32,319 bases of DNA from the NCBI RefSeq assembly GCF_003206135.1, contig NZ_PZJT01000014.1, positions 64,385 to 96,703 on the forward strand. Reading direction: 5' to 3'. Below, in pieces: positions 22,785-31,302 of this stretch (within the stretch, counting starts at the first letter, position 1; each line of letters begins with the position of its first letter). Source of the DNA: Salinicola salarius (lineage in GTDB: Bacteria; Pseudomonadota; Gammaproteobacteria; Pseudomonadales; Halomonadaceae). The notes beneath the pieces are model-generated. The model worked only from the letters and a program-made list of their open reading frames with translations. It had not been told where the DNA came from and searched no databases. Both the position numbers and the translations under genes were made by a program.

Positions 22785-25700
22785 TTAGCTTTCCAATTCG
22801 ATGTCGATACCCAGCGAGCGGATTTCCTTCACCAGCACATTGAAGGATTCCGGCATACCGGCCTGCATGGTGTGGTCGCCGTCCACGATGCTCTTGTACA
22901 TCTTGGTACGACCCTCGACGTCATCCGACTTGACGGTGAGCATCTCCTGCAGGGTGTAGGCGGCGCCGTACGCCTCGAGTGCCCACACTTCCATCTCACC
23001 GAAGCGCTGTCCGCCGAACTGCGCCTTGCCACCCAGCGGCTGCTGCGTGACCAGCGAGTAGGAGCCGGTGGAACGCGCATGCATCTTGTCGTCGACCAGG
23101 TGGTTGAGCTTCAGCATGTACATGTAGCCCACGGTCACCGGACGATCGAAGGCTTCGCCGGTACGCCCGTCATAAAGCGTCATCTGGCCGGAGTCCGGCA
23201 GATCGGCAAGCCTCAGCAGATGCTTGATCTCGTGCTCTTTCGCACCGTCGAATACCGGCGTCGCGATCGGCACACCGCCGCGCAGGTTCTTGGCCAGGGT
23301 GATGATCTCGTCATCGGTCAGGGAGTCGATGTCTTCCTGACGGGTTTCCTGGGTGTTGTAGACCTGCTTGAGGAAGCCGCGAATCTCGCTGACCTGCTGC
23401 TCGCGGGCATCACGCAGCATCCGGTCGATCTTGACACCGAGACCGTGGGCCGCCATGCCCAGGTGCGTCTCGAGAATCTGACCGACGTTCATGCGCGAGG
23501 GTACGCCCAACGGGTTGAGCACGACGTCGACCGGCTGACCATAGTCGTCGAACGGCATGTCCTCGATCGGCATGATCGCGGAGATGACACCCTTGTTGCC
23601 GTGACGGCCGGCCATCTTGTCACCCGGCTGGATACGACGCTTGACCGCCAGATAGACCTTGACGATCTTGAGCACGCCCGGTGCCAGGTCGTCGCCCTGA
23701 GTGAGCTTGCGCTTCTTGTCTTCGAAGCGTTCGTCCATCTCCTTGCGACGGTTCTCGAGCTGTTCGTCGGCCTGGGCCAGCAGCTCGTTGAGAGACTCGT
23801 CCTGCATGCGCAGCTTGAACCACTGCTGGCGCGGCAGCTCGTCGAGGTAATCCTCGCTCAGCACGTCGCCCTTCTTCAGCTTCGGGCCGCCGTTGACCGC
23901 CTGACCTTCCAGGGTGCGCTTGAGACGCTCGAAGGTCGCCTCCTCGGCGATCCGGTAGGTCTCCTGCAGGTCACGGCGCACTTCGTCGAGCTGCTGCTGC
24001 TCGATGGAAAGTGCACGCGAGTCCTTCTCGACGCCGTCGCGCGTGAAGACCTGGACGTCGATGACGGTACCGCGCATGCCGGTCGGCGCACGCAGCGAGG
24101 TGTCCTTAACGTCGGACGCCTTCTCGCCGAAGATCGCGCGCAGCAGTTTCTCTTCCGGCGTCAGCTGGGTTTCGCCCTTCGGCGTGACCTTGCCCACCAG
24201 AATGTCGCCAGCGCCGACTTCGGCGCCGATGTAGACGACACCCGCTTCGTCCAGCTTGCCCAGTGCCGACTCGCCCACGTTGGGAATATCGGAAGTGATC
24301 TCTTCCGCGCCCAGCTTGGTGTCGCGAGAGACACAGGTCAGTTCCTGGATGTGGATCGTGGTGAAACGATCGTCCTCGACCACGCGTTCGGAGACGAGGA
24401 TGGAATCCTCGAAGTTGTAGCCGTTCCACGGCATGAACGCGAGACGCATGTTCTGACCCAGTGCCAGGTCACCCATGTCGACGGACGGGCCGTCGGCCAG
24501 GATGTCGCCCCGCGCCACCTTGTCACCCGGGCGCACGATCGGACGCTGGTTCTGACAGGTGTTCTGGTTCGAACGCACGTACTTGGTCAGGTTGTAGATA
24601 TCGACGCCGGCTTCACCGCCGATGATCTCGTCTTCGTCGATACGCACAACGATGCGCTTGGCGTCGACGGAGTCGATCACGCCACCGCGGCGCGCCACGG
24701 CGCAGACGCCGGAGTCACGGGCGACGAATCGCTCCATGCCGGTACCTACGAGCGGCTTGTCGGCACGCAGGGTCGGTACCGCCTGACGCTGCATGTTCGA
24801 TCCCATCAGGGCGCGGTTGGCATCATCGTGCTCGAGGAACGGAATCAGCGCAGCGGCGACCGATACGACCTGACGCGGCGACACGTCCATCAGCGTGACC
24901 TTGTCCGGTGCCATGAAGGTGGTTTCACCCTTGTGGCGAACCTGGACCAGGTCGTCGATCAGCTTGTTGCTTTCGTCGACCGTCGCCGAAGCCTGGGCGA
25001 TGATGTAGTCGCCTTCCTCGATCGCCGACAGATGCACGATCTCGTCGGTCAACTGACGATCCACGACCTTGCGGTACGGTGTCTCGAGGAAACCGTAGCT
25101 GTTGGTCTTGGAGTAGGTCGCCAGCGAGTTGATCAGGCCGATGTTCGGGCCTTCCGGCGTCTCGATCGGGCAAAGACGACCGTAGTGCGTGGCGTGAACG
25201 TCGCGCACCTCGAAGCCGGCGCGCTCACGGGTCAGACCGCCCGGCCCGAGCGCGGACACACGACGCTTGTGCGTGACCTCTGAAAGCGGGTTGTTCTGGT
25301 CCATGAACTGGGACAGCTGAGAGGAGCCGAAGAACTCCTTCACGGCTGCCGCCACCGGCTTGGCATTGATCAGATCCTGCGGCATCAGGCCTTCGCTCTC
25401 CGCCATGGAGAGACGCTCCTTGACCGCACGCTCGACGCGCACCAGGCCGACACGGAACTGGTTTTCCGCCATCTCGCCGACGCAACGGATGCGACGGTTG
25501 CCAAGGTGGTCGATATCGTCGACTTCACCGAAGCCGTTACGGATATTGATCAGTTCCTTCAGGACATCGAGGATGTCCTGATTGTCGAGTACGCCGGAAC
25601 CCGTATCGGTATCACGACGCAGACGACGGTTGAACTTCATCCGACCGACGCCAGACAGGTCATAGCGGTCTTCGGAGAAGAACAGGTTGTGGAACAGCGT

Positions 25701-26861
25701 CTCGGCCGCTTCCTTGGTGGGCGGCTCGCCGGGGCGCATCATGCGATAGATTTCGACCAGCGCTTCCAGGCCGGAGCGCGTGGAGTCCACCTTCAGCGTA
25801 TCGGAGATGAACGAGCCCGCGTCGAGATCGTTGGTGTAAAGCGTTTCCAGCTTGGTAACGCCGCCCTGGCCCAGCTTCTCGACCAGCTCCGGCGTCAGCT
25901 CGGAGTTGCACTCGCAGATCAGTTCACCGGTGTTGGCGTCGACCTGATCCTTGGCCAGCGTCTTGCCGAACAGGTAATCCAGCGGCACCTGAAGACGCTC
26001 GAGTCCGGCATTTTCCAGCTGGCGGATGTGCTTCTGGGTGATCCGGCGACCTTCCTCGACGACGATATTGCCATCGCCATCCTTGATGTCGAAGGTTGCG
26101 GTCTCACCACGCAGCCGCGACGGCACCAGCTCGACGTAAATACCATCGCTCTCGATATGGAAGGTGCTGGTTTCGAAGAACGTCTCGAGAATTTCCTCGG
26201 CGTTCATGCCGAGCGCGCGCATCAATACGGTCGCCGGCAGCTTGCGGCGACGGTCGATACGCACGAAGACGTTGTCTTTAGGGTCGAATTCGAAATCCAG
26301 CCAGGAGCCGCGATAAGGAATGATGCGCGCGGAATAGAGCAGCTTCCCGGAAGAGTGGCTCTTGCCCTTGTCATGATCGAAGAACACGCCCGGCGAACGA
26401 TGGAGCTGGGAAACGATGACACGCTCGGTACCATTGACGACGAAGGTACCGTTCTCGGTCATCAGGGGGATTTCCCCCATGTAGACTTCCTGCTCCTTGA
26501 TGTCCTTGATGGCCTTGTTCGACGACTCTTTGTCATAGATGATCAGGCGTACCTTGACACGCAGCGGTGCCGAATAGGTCACGCCACGGAGCTGACACTC
26601 CTTGACGTCGAAAGCCGGCGTGCCAAAGCGGTAACTGACATACTCGAGCGCCGCATTACCCGAGAAGCTCTCGATCGGAAATACGGACTTGAAAGCCGCA
26701 TGGAGACCGGTCTCGAGACGCTCTTCCGGCGCCCGGTCCTGCTGGAGGAAGTCGTAATAGGAATCAAGCTGGATGGCCAGCAGGTAGGGCACATCCATTA
26801 CTTGAGGCAGTTTGCCGAAATCCTTGCGGATGCGTTTTTTCTCAGTGTATGAGTAAGCCAT
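22785..26861 (-). CDS. rpoB: DNA-directed RNA polymerase subunit beta
   Basis: Beta carries much of the catalytic cleft and the rifampicin pocket. The 1358-residue product (E. coli 1342) starts [20 protein letters not shown]. The rifampicin region [20 protein letters not shown] begins at residue 512. Asp521, His531 and Ser536, the equivalents of E. coli 516, 526 and 531, are wild type. [15 protein letters not shown] follows. Near the C-terminus are [13 protein letters not shown] and [20 protein letters not shown], both strictly conserved. It is 90 bases upstream of rpoC and 271 bases after rplL. Confidence 0.98.
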   Translation of the reverse strand: MAYSYTEKKRIRKDFGKLPQVMDVPYLLAIQLDSYYDFLQQDRAPEERLETGLHAAFKSVFPIESFSGNAALEYVSYRFGTPAFDVKECQLRGVTYSAPLRVKVRLIIYDKESSNKAIKDIKEQEVYMGEIPLMTENGTFVVNGTERVIVSQLHRSPGVFFDHDKGKSHSSGKLLYSARIIPYRGSWLDFEFDPKDNVFVRIDRRRKLPATVLMRALGMNAEEILETFFETSTFHIESDGIYVELVPSRLRGETATFDIKDGDGNIVVEEGRRITQKHIRQLENAGLERLQVPLDYLFGKTLAKDQVDANTGELICECNSELTPELVEKLGQGGVTKLETLYTNDLDAGSFISDTLKVDSTRSGLEALVEIYRMMRPGEPPTKEAAETLFHNLFFSEDRYDLSGVGRMKFNRRLRRDTDTGSGVLDNQDILDVLKELINIRNGFGEVDDIDHLGNRRIRCVGEMAENQFRVGLVRVERAVKERLSMAESEGLMPQDLINAKPVAAAVKEFFGSSQLSQFMDQNNPLSEVTHKRRVSALGPGGLTRERAGFEVRDVHATHYGRLCPIETPEGPNIGLINSLATYSKTNSYGFLETPYRKVVDRQLTDEIVHLSAIEEGDYIIAQASATVDESNKLIDDLVQVRHKGETTFMAPDKVTLMDVSPRQVVSVAAALIPFLEHDDANRALMGSNMQRQAVPTLRADKPLVGTGMERFVARDSGVCAVARRGGVIDSVDAKRIVVRIDEDEIIGGEAGVDIYNLTKYVRSNQNTCQNQRPIVRPGDKVARGDILADGPSVDMGDLALGQNMRLAFMPWNGYNFEDSILVSERVVEDDRFTTIHIQELTCVSRDTKLGAEEITSDIPNVGESALGKLDEAGVVYIGAEVGAGDILVGKVTPKGETQLTPEEKLLRAIFGEKASDVKDTSLRAPTGMRGTVIDVQVFTRDGVEKDSRALSIEQQQLDEVRRDLQETYRIAEEATFERLKRTLEGQAVNGGPKLKKGDVLSEDYLDELPRQQWFKLRMQDESLNELLAQADEQLENRRKEMDERFEDKKRKLTQGDDLAPGVLKIVKVYLAVKRRIQPGDKMAGRHGNKGVISAIMPIEDMPFDDYGQPVDVVLNPLGVPSRMNVGQILETHLGMAAHGLGVKIDRMLRDAREQQVSEIRGFLKQVYNTQETRQEDIDSLTDDEIITLAKNLRGGVPIATPVFDGAKEHEIKHLLRLADLPDSGQMTLYDGRTGEAFDRPVTVGYMYMLKLNHLVDDKMHARSTGSYSLVTQQPLGGKAQFGGQRFGEMEVWALEAYGAAYTLQEMLTVKSDDVEGRTKMYKSIVDGDHTMQAGMPESFNVLVKEIRSLGIDIELES

Positions 26862-26913
26862 CTGTATTCCCCAGCTTGTTCACCATGGGTGACCGGTGCG
26901 TGGTCGGCGCTCT

Positions 26914-26938
26914 CCTAACGCGGGCTACCCCCGTTAGG
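26914..26938 (-). other. Hairpin shortly before rpoB
   Basis: CCTAACG and CGTTAGG form a perfect 7-pair stem, extended after a C-C mismatch (G-G on the transcript) by three G-C pairs around a 3-base loop. It is about 50 bases before the rpoB ATG. It is the last of three stems in the rplL-rpoB gap and may affect rpoB translation or mRNA processing (inference). Confidence 0.5.
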
Positions 26939-26942
26939 CGCT

Positions 26943-26977
26943 GACGGCAAGCCTCCCGAAAAAGGGAGCTCGCCGTC
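26943..26977 (-). other. Long hairpin in the rplL-rpoB gap, candidate RNase III site
   Basis: GACGGC and GCCGTC form the outer stem, and CTCCC and GGGAG the inner stem, joined by a short irregular section and capped by a 6-base loop. In E. coli the rplL-rpoB spacer holds an RNase III processing stem. This position matches, but cleavage is inferred. Confidence 0.55.
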
Positions 26978-27051
26978 GGAATTCGTCTAGTGGCTACAAT
27001 CCTGAACCCGGAAGGTCGACCCCGAGTCAGGCGTACTAACGCCAGGCTAGC

Positions 27052-27094
27052 AAAAACAGAAAAAGGCCGGCAGCGGGTAGGCCCGCCACCAGCC
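27052..27094 (-). terminator. rplL-rpoB attenuator
   Basis: On the minus strand a 13-pair stem (three wobble pairs) with a CCTA loop is followed by TTTTT and then a second TTTTT. It starts about 40 bases after the rplL stop. E. coli has a partial terminator at this point that lowers rpoBC transcription relative to the more abundant L7/L12. This looks like its counterpart. Confidence 0.83.
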
Positions 27095-27132
27095 GTGGCG
27101 CTTACACAGCGCGTGAAGCCGTGAGCACAGAG

Positions 27133-27504
27133 TTACTTGAGCTCCACAGAAGCGCCAGCTTCTTCCAGCTTCTTCTTGGCTTCTTCAGCGTCGTCCTTGG
27201 ACAGACCTTCTTTCAGCGTGGCAGGTGCGCCATCGACAGCACCCTTGGCTTCTTTCAGGCCCAGACCGGTGATTTCGCGGACGACCTTGATGACGTTGAC
27301 TTTCTTGTCACCAGCAGCGGTCAGGACCAGGGCGAATTCGGTCTGCTCTTCGGCAGCACCAGCGTCACCACCGGCCGGTCCCGCGACGACGGCAGCCGCA
27401 GCAGAAACGCCGAACTTTTCTTCCATTGCAGAAACCAGTTCCGCAACTTCCATCACGGACATTTCGGCAACGGCGTTGATGATGTCTTCTTGAGAAAGTG
27501 CCAT
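27133..27504 (-). CDS. rplL: 50S ribosomal protein L7/L12
   Basis: L7/L12 forms the multimeric flexible stalk that recruits translation GTPases. The ATG giving [20 protein letters not shown] was chosen: it matches the N-terminal dimerisation domain, whereas the upstream extension (15 residues) is unconserved. The 123-residue acidic product has an Ala/Gly-rich hinge (about 37-52) and a C-terminal domain with [20 protein letters not shown]. It follows rplJ by 93 bases and precedes the attenuator. Confidence 0.97.
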   Translation of the reverse strand: MALSQEDIINAVAEMSVMEVAELVSAMEEKFGVSAAAAVVAGPAGGDAGAAEEQTEFALVLTAAGDKKVNVIKVVREITGLGLKEAKGAVDGAPATLKEGLSKDDAEEAKKKLEEAGASVELK

Positions 27505-27597
27505 TTTCAAATTCCTAAACTTTGCGGAGCCCCAGCCGGCATCGGCCAAGTGCTCGTTGATTCAATAGTCGACTCAGTCTACGCGAGCAGGCACCGA

Positions 27598-28101
27598 TCA
27601 GGCGGCTTCTTCCTGCTTTTGATCGCGAAGAGCTGCAAGAGTACGAACCAGCTTGCCGGCAGAAGCTTCCTTCATGACGGACATCAGCTTGGCGATCGCT
27701 TCATCGTAAGTCGGCAACGTAGCCAGACGGTCGATATCGGCGGCCGGGATCATCTCCCCTTCGTAAGCCAGCGCCTTGACTTCAAATTCCTTCTGCGACT
27801 TGCCGAACTCCTTGAACAACCGCGCGGCAGCGCCGGGGTGATCGTAGGAGAAGGCCAGCAGCGTGGGGCCTGAGAAAGTCTCGTTCAGGCACTCCCATGA
27901 AGTCCCTGACAGCGCGCGGCGAGCCAGCGTGTTGCGGACAACACGAATCTGGACGCCATTCTCGCGAGCCTGCTTGCGCAAATCGGTCATTGCGCCAACG
28001 GTGACACCGCGAGAATCGGCAACTACGACGGAAAGAGCGTCCTTAGCGGCTTCACTGACCTCGGCAACAATCGCTTTTTTGCCTTCGAGTGCTAGTGGCA
28101 C
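27598..28101 (-). CDS. rplJ: 50S ribosomal protein L10 (GTG start)
   Basis: L10 anchors the L7/L12 stalk to 23S rRNA and, as the L10-L12 complex, represses its own mRNA. The GTG start giving [20 protein letters not shown] was chosen. It aligns with E. coli MALNLQDKQAIVAEV and follows AAGGAG by about 8 bases. The open frame extends 33 residues further upstream, but that part is unconserved. The product is 167 residues, with [32 protein letters not shown] and [20 protein letters not shown], and a C-terminal helix binding L12 dimers. Confidence 0.95.
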   Translation of the reverse strand: MPLALEGKKAIVAEVSEAAKDALSVVVADSRGVTVGAMTDLRKQARENGVQIRVVRNTLARRALSGTSWECLNETFSGPTLLAFSYDHPGAAARLFKEFGKSQKEFEVKALAYEGEMIPAADIDRLATLPTYDEAIAKLMSVMKEASAGKLVRTLAALRDQKQEEAA

Positions 28102-28370
28102 AGTGGTTACTCCTTCGTGCCGGGGCGACGACGTCGCGACCCGGTGGTTACCATCTCTTTCACCCGACATCGGTGAAAGTCTTGGATGATGGCTGCACAC
28201 CTGAATCGGCGAGCAACACCATCTGCGCAGGCCCCTCTACAGGGCATTAAGTCGACGACTGGTGCCGACACCTGCGGTCTTTGACGGTGCCCCGCCCCAC
28301 TCTGCCAGGACGACGCGAATCGTCCTGGCAGCGCACGGGGACCGCAAAGTTACTGCCTAGTTGCCGGCAA
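28102..28370 (-). promoter_or_regulatory. rplA-rplJ gap, candidate L10 leader
   Basis: This 269-base gene-free gap lies where gammaproteobacteria carry the autoregulatory L10 leader bound by L10-L12. Directly visible are a long hairpin at its 5' end (listed separately) and a second stem, CTTTCACC/GGTGAAAG (28157-28164 with 28172-28179, 7-base loop). The sequence GTGGTTAC occurs twice (28103-28110 and 28144-28151), the first copy beside the rplJ start. I found no convincing promoter. The assignment to the L10 leader class rests on position. Confidence 0.55.
28286..28343 (-). other. Long hairpin downstream of rplA
   Basis: CTGCCAGGACGA (28302-28313) and TCGTCCTGGCAG (28320-28331) form a perfect 12-pair stem with a 6-base loop. 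An outer stem of CCCC/GGGG and GGT/ACC extends it across an internal loop. It starts about 28 bases after the rplA stop. No T-run follows, so termination is unlikely. It lies 185-242 bases before rplJ and is a good candidate for part of the L10 regulatory RNA or an RNase processing site. Confidence 0.65.
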
Positions 28371-29063
28371 TCACGCAAAAGTGCTGTGATCGACGGTCAG
28401 ACCCGGGCCCATCGTGCTGGACAGGGTCAGTTTCTTGAGATAGATACCCTTGGACGTGCTCGGCTTGAGACGCTTGAGGTCGTTGACCAGTGCTTCGAGG
28501 TTGCCCTTGAGCGCGTCGGCCGGAAAATCCACCTTACCGATAGAGGCATGGATAATGCCGTTCTTGTCGGTACGGAAGCGGACCTGACCCGCCTTGGCGT
28601 TCTTGACTGCTGTCGCAACGTCGGGAGTCACGGTGCCGACCTTGGGGTTCGGCATCAGGCCACGCGGCCCCAGGATCTGGCCCAGCTGACCGACCACACG
28701 CATGGCGTCCGGGGCAGCCACGACGACGTCGAAGTTCATGTTGCCCTTCTTGACGTCATCAGCCAGATCTTCCATGCCAACGATGTCGGCACCGGCTTCC
28801 TTGGCGGCATCGGCGGCAGCGCCCTGAGCAAACACGGCAACACGGACGTCACGACCCGTGCCGTTCGGCAGCACGGTAGCACCACGTACGACCTGGTCGG
28901 ATTTACGCGGATCGACACCCAGGTTGATAGAGACCTCGACAGCCTCCTTGAACTTGACCGTGGACACCTCGGAAAGCAGAGCGACGGCTTCTTCAAGGGT
29001 GTAGACCTTGCCCGGCTCGACCTTCTCGCGAATCATCTGAGCACGTTTTGTCAGCTTTGCCAT
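28371..29063 (-). CDS. rplA: 50S ribosomal protein L1
   Basis: L1 forms the mobile stalk that helps release E-site tRNA; it also represses the rplK-rplA mRNA in E. coli. The 230-residue product starts [20 protein letters not shown] and has [20 protein letters not shown] and [20 protein letters not shown], both diagnostic. It follows rplK with a 2-base spacer, consistent with coupled translation. Confidence 0.98.
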   Translation of the reverse strand: MAKLTKRAQMIREKVEPGKVYTLEEAVALLSEVSTVKFKEAVEVSINLGVDPRKSDQVVRGATVLPNGTGRDVRVAVFAQGAAADAAKEAGADIVGMEDLADDVKKGNMNFDVVVAAPDAMRVVGQLGQILGPRGLMPNPKVGTVTPDVATAVKNAKAGQVRFRTDKNGIIHASIGKVDFPADALKGNLEALVNDLKRLKPSTSKGIYLKKLTLSSTMGPGLTVDHSTFA

Positions 29064-29065
29064 GA

Positions 29066-29497
29066 TCAGAGGCCCTCCACATTGAGGCCCATGCTGCGGG
29101 CACTACCAGCAATGGTACGAACAGCGGCTTCAAGATTGGCAGCCGTCAGATCCGGCTCCTTCGTCTTGGCGATCTCTTCGAGCTGCTCACGCGTCACGGT
29201 GCCGACCTTGGTCTTGTTCGGCACACCAGAACCGGATTTGATACCGGCGGCCTTCTTCAGCAGCACAGCTGCCGGCGGCGTCTTGGTGACGAAAGTGAAG
29301 CTGCGGTCGCTGTAAACCGTGATCACGACCGGCGTCGGCAAGCCCGGCTCAATTTCTTGAGTCGCGGCGTTGAACGCCTTACAGAATTCCATGATGTTGA
29401 CGCCATGCTGACCCAGCGCAGGGCCCACGGGCGGACTCGGATTGGCCTTGCCGGCTGCGACTTGCAGCTTGATATAGGCCTGAACTTTCTTAGCCAT
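29066..29497 (-). CDS. rplK: 50S ribosomal protein L11
   Basis: L11 is part of the GTPase-associated centre and is needed for RelA activation by uncharged tRNA. The 143-residue product starts [20 protein letters not shown] and has the proline-rich [20 protein letters not shown] region that contacts thiostrepton-site rRNA, followed by a C-terminal rRNA-binding domain. It begins the rplKAJL-rpoBC set, 114 bases after nusG. That gap holds a 6-pair stem CGCAGC/GCTGCG (29569-29589) and a GCCGG/CCGGC stem (29543-29560). L1 would be expected to act near this start. Confidence 0.98.
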   Translation of the reverse strand: MAKKVQAYIKLQVAAGKANPSPPVGPALGQHGVNIMEFCKAFNAATQEIEPGLPTPVVITVYSDRSFTFVTKTPPAAVLLKKAAGIKSGSGVPNKTKVGTVTREQLEEIAKTKEPDLTAANLEAAVRTIAGSARSMGLNVEGL

Positions 29498-29611
29498 TTT
29501 GAACTCCAGTCGGGTACGGACGCCTTGCGGCTCCCCTGTTCAGCCGGCACATCGACCGGCAACGATAACGCAGCACCAGAAGCGCTGCGGTGAATGCTGC
29601 TTCGGCGCCGG

Positions 29612-30145
29612 TCAGTCCTTGACTACCTGGACGAACTCCAGCTCGACCGGCGTCGAGCGCCCGAAGATCAGCACGCTGACCTGCAGGCGACTCTTTTCAT
29701 AGTTGACCTCTTCCACGACGCCGTTGAAGTCGGCGAAGGGGCCATCGACGACACGTACGGTCTCGCCTGGCTCGAAGAGTGTCTTGGGACGTGGCTTGTC
29801 GGTGCCATCCTGGACCCGGCGCAAGATCGCATCCGCTTCTTTCTGGGTGATCGCAGCGGGCTTTTCCGGCGTACCACCGATGAAACCCATGACTCGCGGC
29901 GTTTCGTTGACCAGATGCCAAGTCTGTTCGTTCATCTCCATCTCGACCAGTACATAGCCGGGATAGAACTTGCGCTCGCTCTTGCGGCGCTTGCCGTCAC
30001 GCATTTCGACGACTTCCTCGGTGGGCACCAGGATGTCACCGAACTGGTCCTCGACACCGTAAAGCTTGACGCGCTCGATCAACGAACGCATGACCTGCTT
30101 CTCAAAACCGGAATAAGCGTGAACGACGTACCAACGCTTGGACAT
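29612..30145 (-). CDS. nusG: Transcription termination/antitermination protein NusG
   Basis: NusG binds RNA polymerase, stimulates elongation, aids Rho termination, and links polymerase to S10 on the ribosome. The ATG giving [20 protein letters not shown] was chosen, with AGGAG upstream; an earlier in-frame start adds 20 unconserved residues that overlap secE. The 177-residue product has the N-terminal NGN domain, with [20 protein letters not shown], and a C-terminal KOW domain ([20 protein letters not shown]). It starts 8 bases after secE. Confidence 0.98.
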   Translation of the reverse strand: MSKRWYVVHAYSGFEKQVMRSLIERVKLYGVEDQFGDILVPTEEVVEMRDGKRRKSERKFYPGYVLVEMEMNEQTWHLVNETPRVMGFIGGTPEKPAAITQKEADAILRRVQDGTDKPRPKTLFEPGETVRVVDGPFADFNGVVEEVNYEKSRLQVSVLIFGRSTPVELEFVQVVKD

Positions 30146-30153
30146 GAAAACTC

Positions 30154-30522
30154 CTAGCCAATGATTCCGGACATCGCCCAACCGAGGACGGTATCGATAA
30201 GCCACAGCAACAGACCCACAACCAGGACGGCCGCCAATACGATCAATGTCGTTTGGATAGTCTCTTGTCGGGTCGGCCAGACAACGCGTTGAATTTCGCG
30301 CTTAGAGCCACGCGCCAGCTCCATCAGCGCCCGCCCCTTGGTCGTGGTCAATGCGATCGCTGCGGCAATGCCGCAAACGACGACGACACCCAGCACGCGA
30401 TACAGCAGGGCCTGCTCCGCGAACCAGGCATTACCGCCGACCGCGACCGCGAGCAGTAACACCACGACAATCCATTTTGGGGTGTCGTAGCGTGACTCCT
30501 GCACCTCGGCGTTGTGCTTCAT
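30154..30522 (-). CDS. secE: Preprotein translocase subunit SecE
   Basis: SecE clamps the SecY channel in the inner membrane. The 122-residue product is the three-segment form: hydrophobic stretches at about 17-35, 40-59 and 91-113. The conserved amphipathic segment [15 protein letters not shown] (74-88) precedes the last helix. Length fits E. coli (127). It follows tRNA-Trp by about 70 bases and precedes nusG by 8. The 13 bases from the AGGAG site through the start codon are identical to those of nusG. Confidence 0.97.
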   Translation of the reverse strand: MKHNAEVQESRYDTPKWIVVVLLLAVAVGGNAWFAEQALLYRVLGVVVVCGIAAAIALTTTKGRALMELARGSKREIQRVVWPTRQETIQTTLIVLAAVLVVGLLLWLIDTVLGWAMSGIIG

Positions 30523-30593
30523 GAAAACTCCTCAACTCAAGGCGCGATAACCGAACAAGACAAGGTATCAATACGAGCCAGCCTGGGGAAGAC

Positions 30594-30669
<76 letters not shown>

Positions 30670-30712
30670 GCAACTACACATCCGAGAATCACCCGGAAAT
30701 TAGGAGGGCGCT

Positions 30713-30742
30713 ATGATAGCGGAGAAATGTCGAGAAAATCAA
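30713..30742 (-). promoter_or_regulatory. Promoter of tRNA-Trp-secE-nusG
   Basis: On the minus strand TTGATT (30737-30742) is followed after 18 bases by TATCAT (30713-30718) and a GC-rich AGCGCCC. It is about 44 bases upstream of tRNA-Trp and downstream of the tRNA-Thr terminator. An 8-pair inverted repeat (30725-30732 and 30751-30758) is centred on the -35 element. Confidence 0.75.
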
Positions 30743-30770
30743 TCCCGTCACGACATTTTCTTTCGCCATC

Positions 30771-30792
30771 AAAAAAGCGAGCTCATGCTCGC
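30771..30792 (-). terminator. Rho-independent terminator after tRNA-Thr
   Basis: On the minus strand GCGAGC-ATGA-GCTCGC is followed directly by TTTTTT. It lies 28 bases after the tRNA-Thr CCA end and closes the Tyr-Gly-Thr operon before the tRNA-Trp promoter. Confidence 0.85.
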
Positions 30793-30819
30793 CTTCACGC
30801 ATCTTTCGACAACAAAAAA

Positions 30820-30894
30820 TGGAGCTCATGGACGGAATTGAACCGTCGACCTCACCCTTACCAAGGGTGTGCTCTACCCCTGAGCTACATGAGC
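30820..30894 (-). tRNA. tRNA-Thr (anticodon GGT)
   Basis: The 75-base gene has acceptor GCTCATG/CATGAGC, D-stem GCTC/GAGC, anticodon stem CACCC/GGGTG with loop TTGGTAA (anticodon GGT), a TTCAATT T-loop and an encoded CCA. The discriminator is T where E. coli tRNA-Thr genes have A. It is third of the tRNA trio, 20 bases after tRNA-Gly. Confidence 0.96.
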
Positions 30895-30914
30895 TTAAAT
30901 CATCACCAACAGCA

Positions 30915-30988
<74 letters not shown>

Positions 30989-31045
30989 CTACCCGCTCTG
31001 ACTCTGGTTTACCGAGACAGACCGGTAAAACTCTGTCAAAAAATC

Positions 31046-31129
<84 letters not shown>

Positions 31130-31142
31130 ATACCGGCGGCAG

Positions 31143-31170
31143 ATTTTACCCTACCACTCACCAATGTCAA
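31143..31170 (-). promoter_or_regulatory. tRNA operon promoter P2 (proximal)
   Basis: On the minus strand a perfect TTGACA (31165-31170) is followed after 16 bases by TAAAAT (31143-31148) and CTGCCGCC. AT-rich sequence just upstream of the -35 resembles an UP element. The start would lie only a few bases before tRNA-Tyr. Confidence 0.82.
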
Positions 31171-31233
31171 GCATCTGTTTTTACTACAATAACAGCGCCA
31201 CACACCGATGGCCTTGCGTTCAAAGCGGGGCGC

Positions 31234-31262
31234 ATTGTGTCAAAGGAAGGCACTCAATGCAA
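31234..31262 (-). promoter_or_regulatory. tRNA operon promoter P1 (distal, candidate)
   Basis: On the minus strand TTGCAT (31257-31262) and CACAAT (31234-31239) are 17 bases apart. The hexamers are weak, but the -10 is followed by GCGCCCCGC and then CTTTGAACGC, the same ten bases found just after the rpsJ promoter. That similarity is the main support. It lies about 40 bases after the birA stop. Confidence 0.5.
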
Positions 31263-31302
31263 GCGTGAATATGCATTTTCGACAATGGCTTTCCGTAGCG
31301 GA

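Noticed and set aside
22707..25283. An 858-codon plus-strand frame antisense to rpoB
   Set aside because: It is the opposite strand of conserved beta-subunit coding sequence; the composition is that expected from a reverse-complemented GC-rich gene. A further 448-codon frame at 25506-26852 is the same effect.
29498..29611. Promoter or terminator in the nusG-rplK gap
   Set aside because: Two short stems are present but neither is followed by a T-run. No convincing -35/-10 pair is visible, so neither call can be supported.
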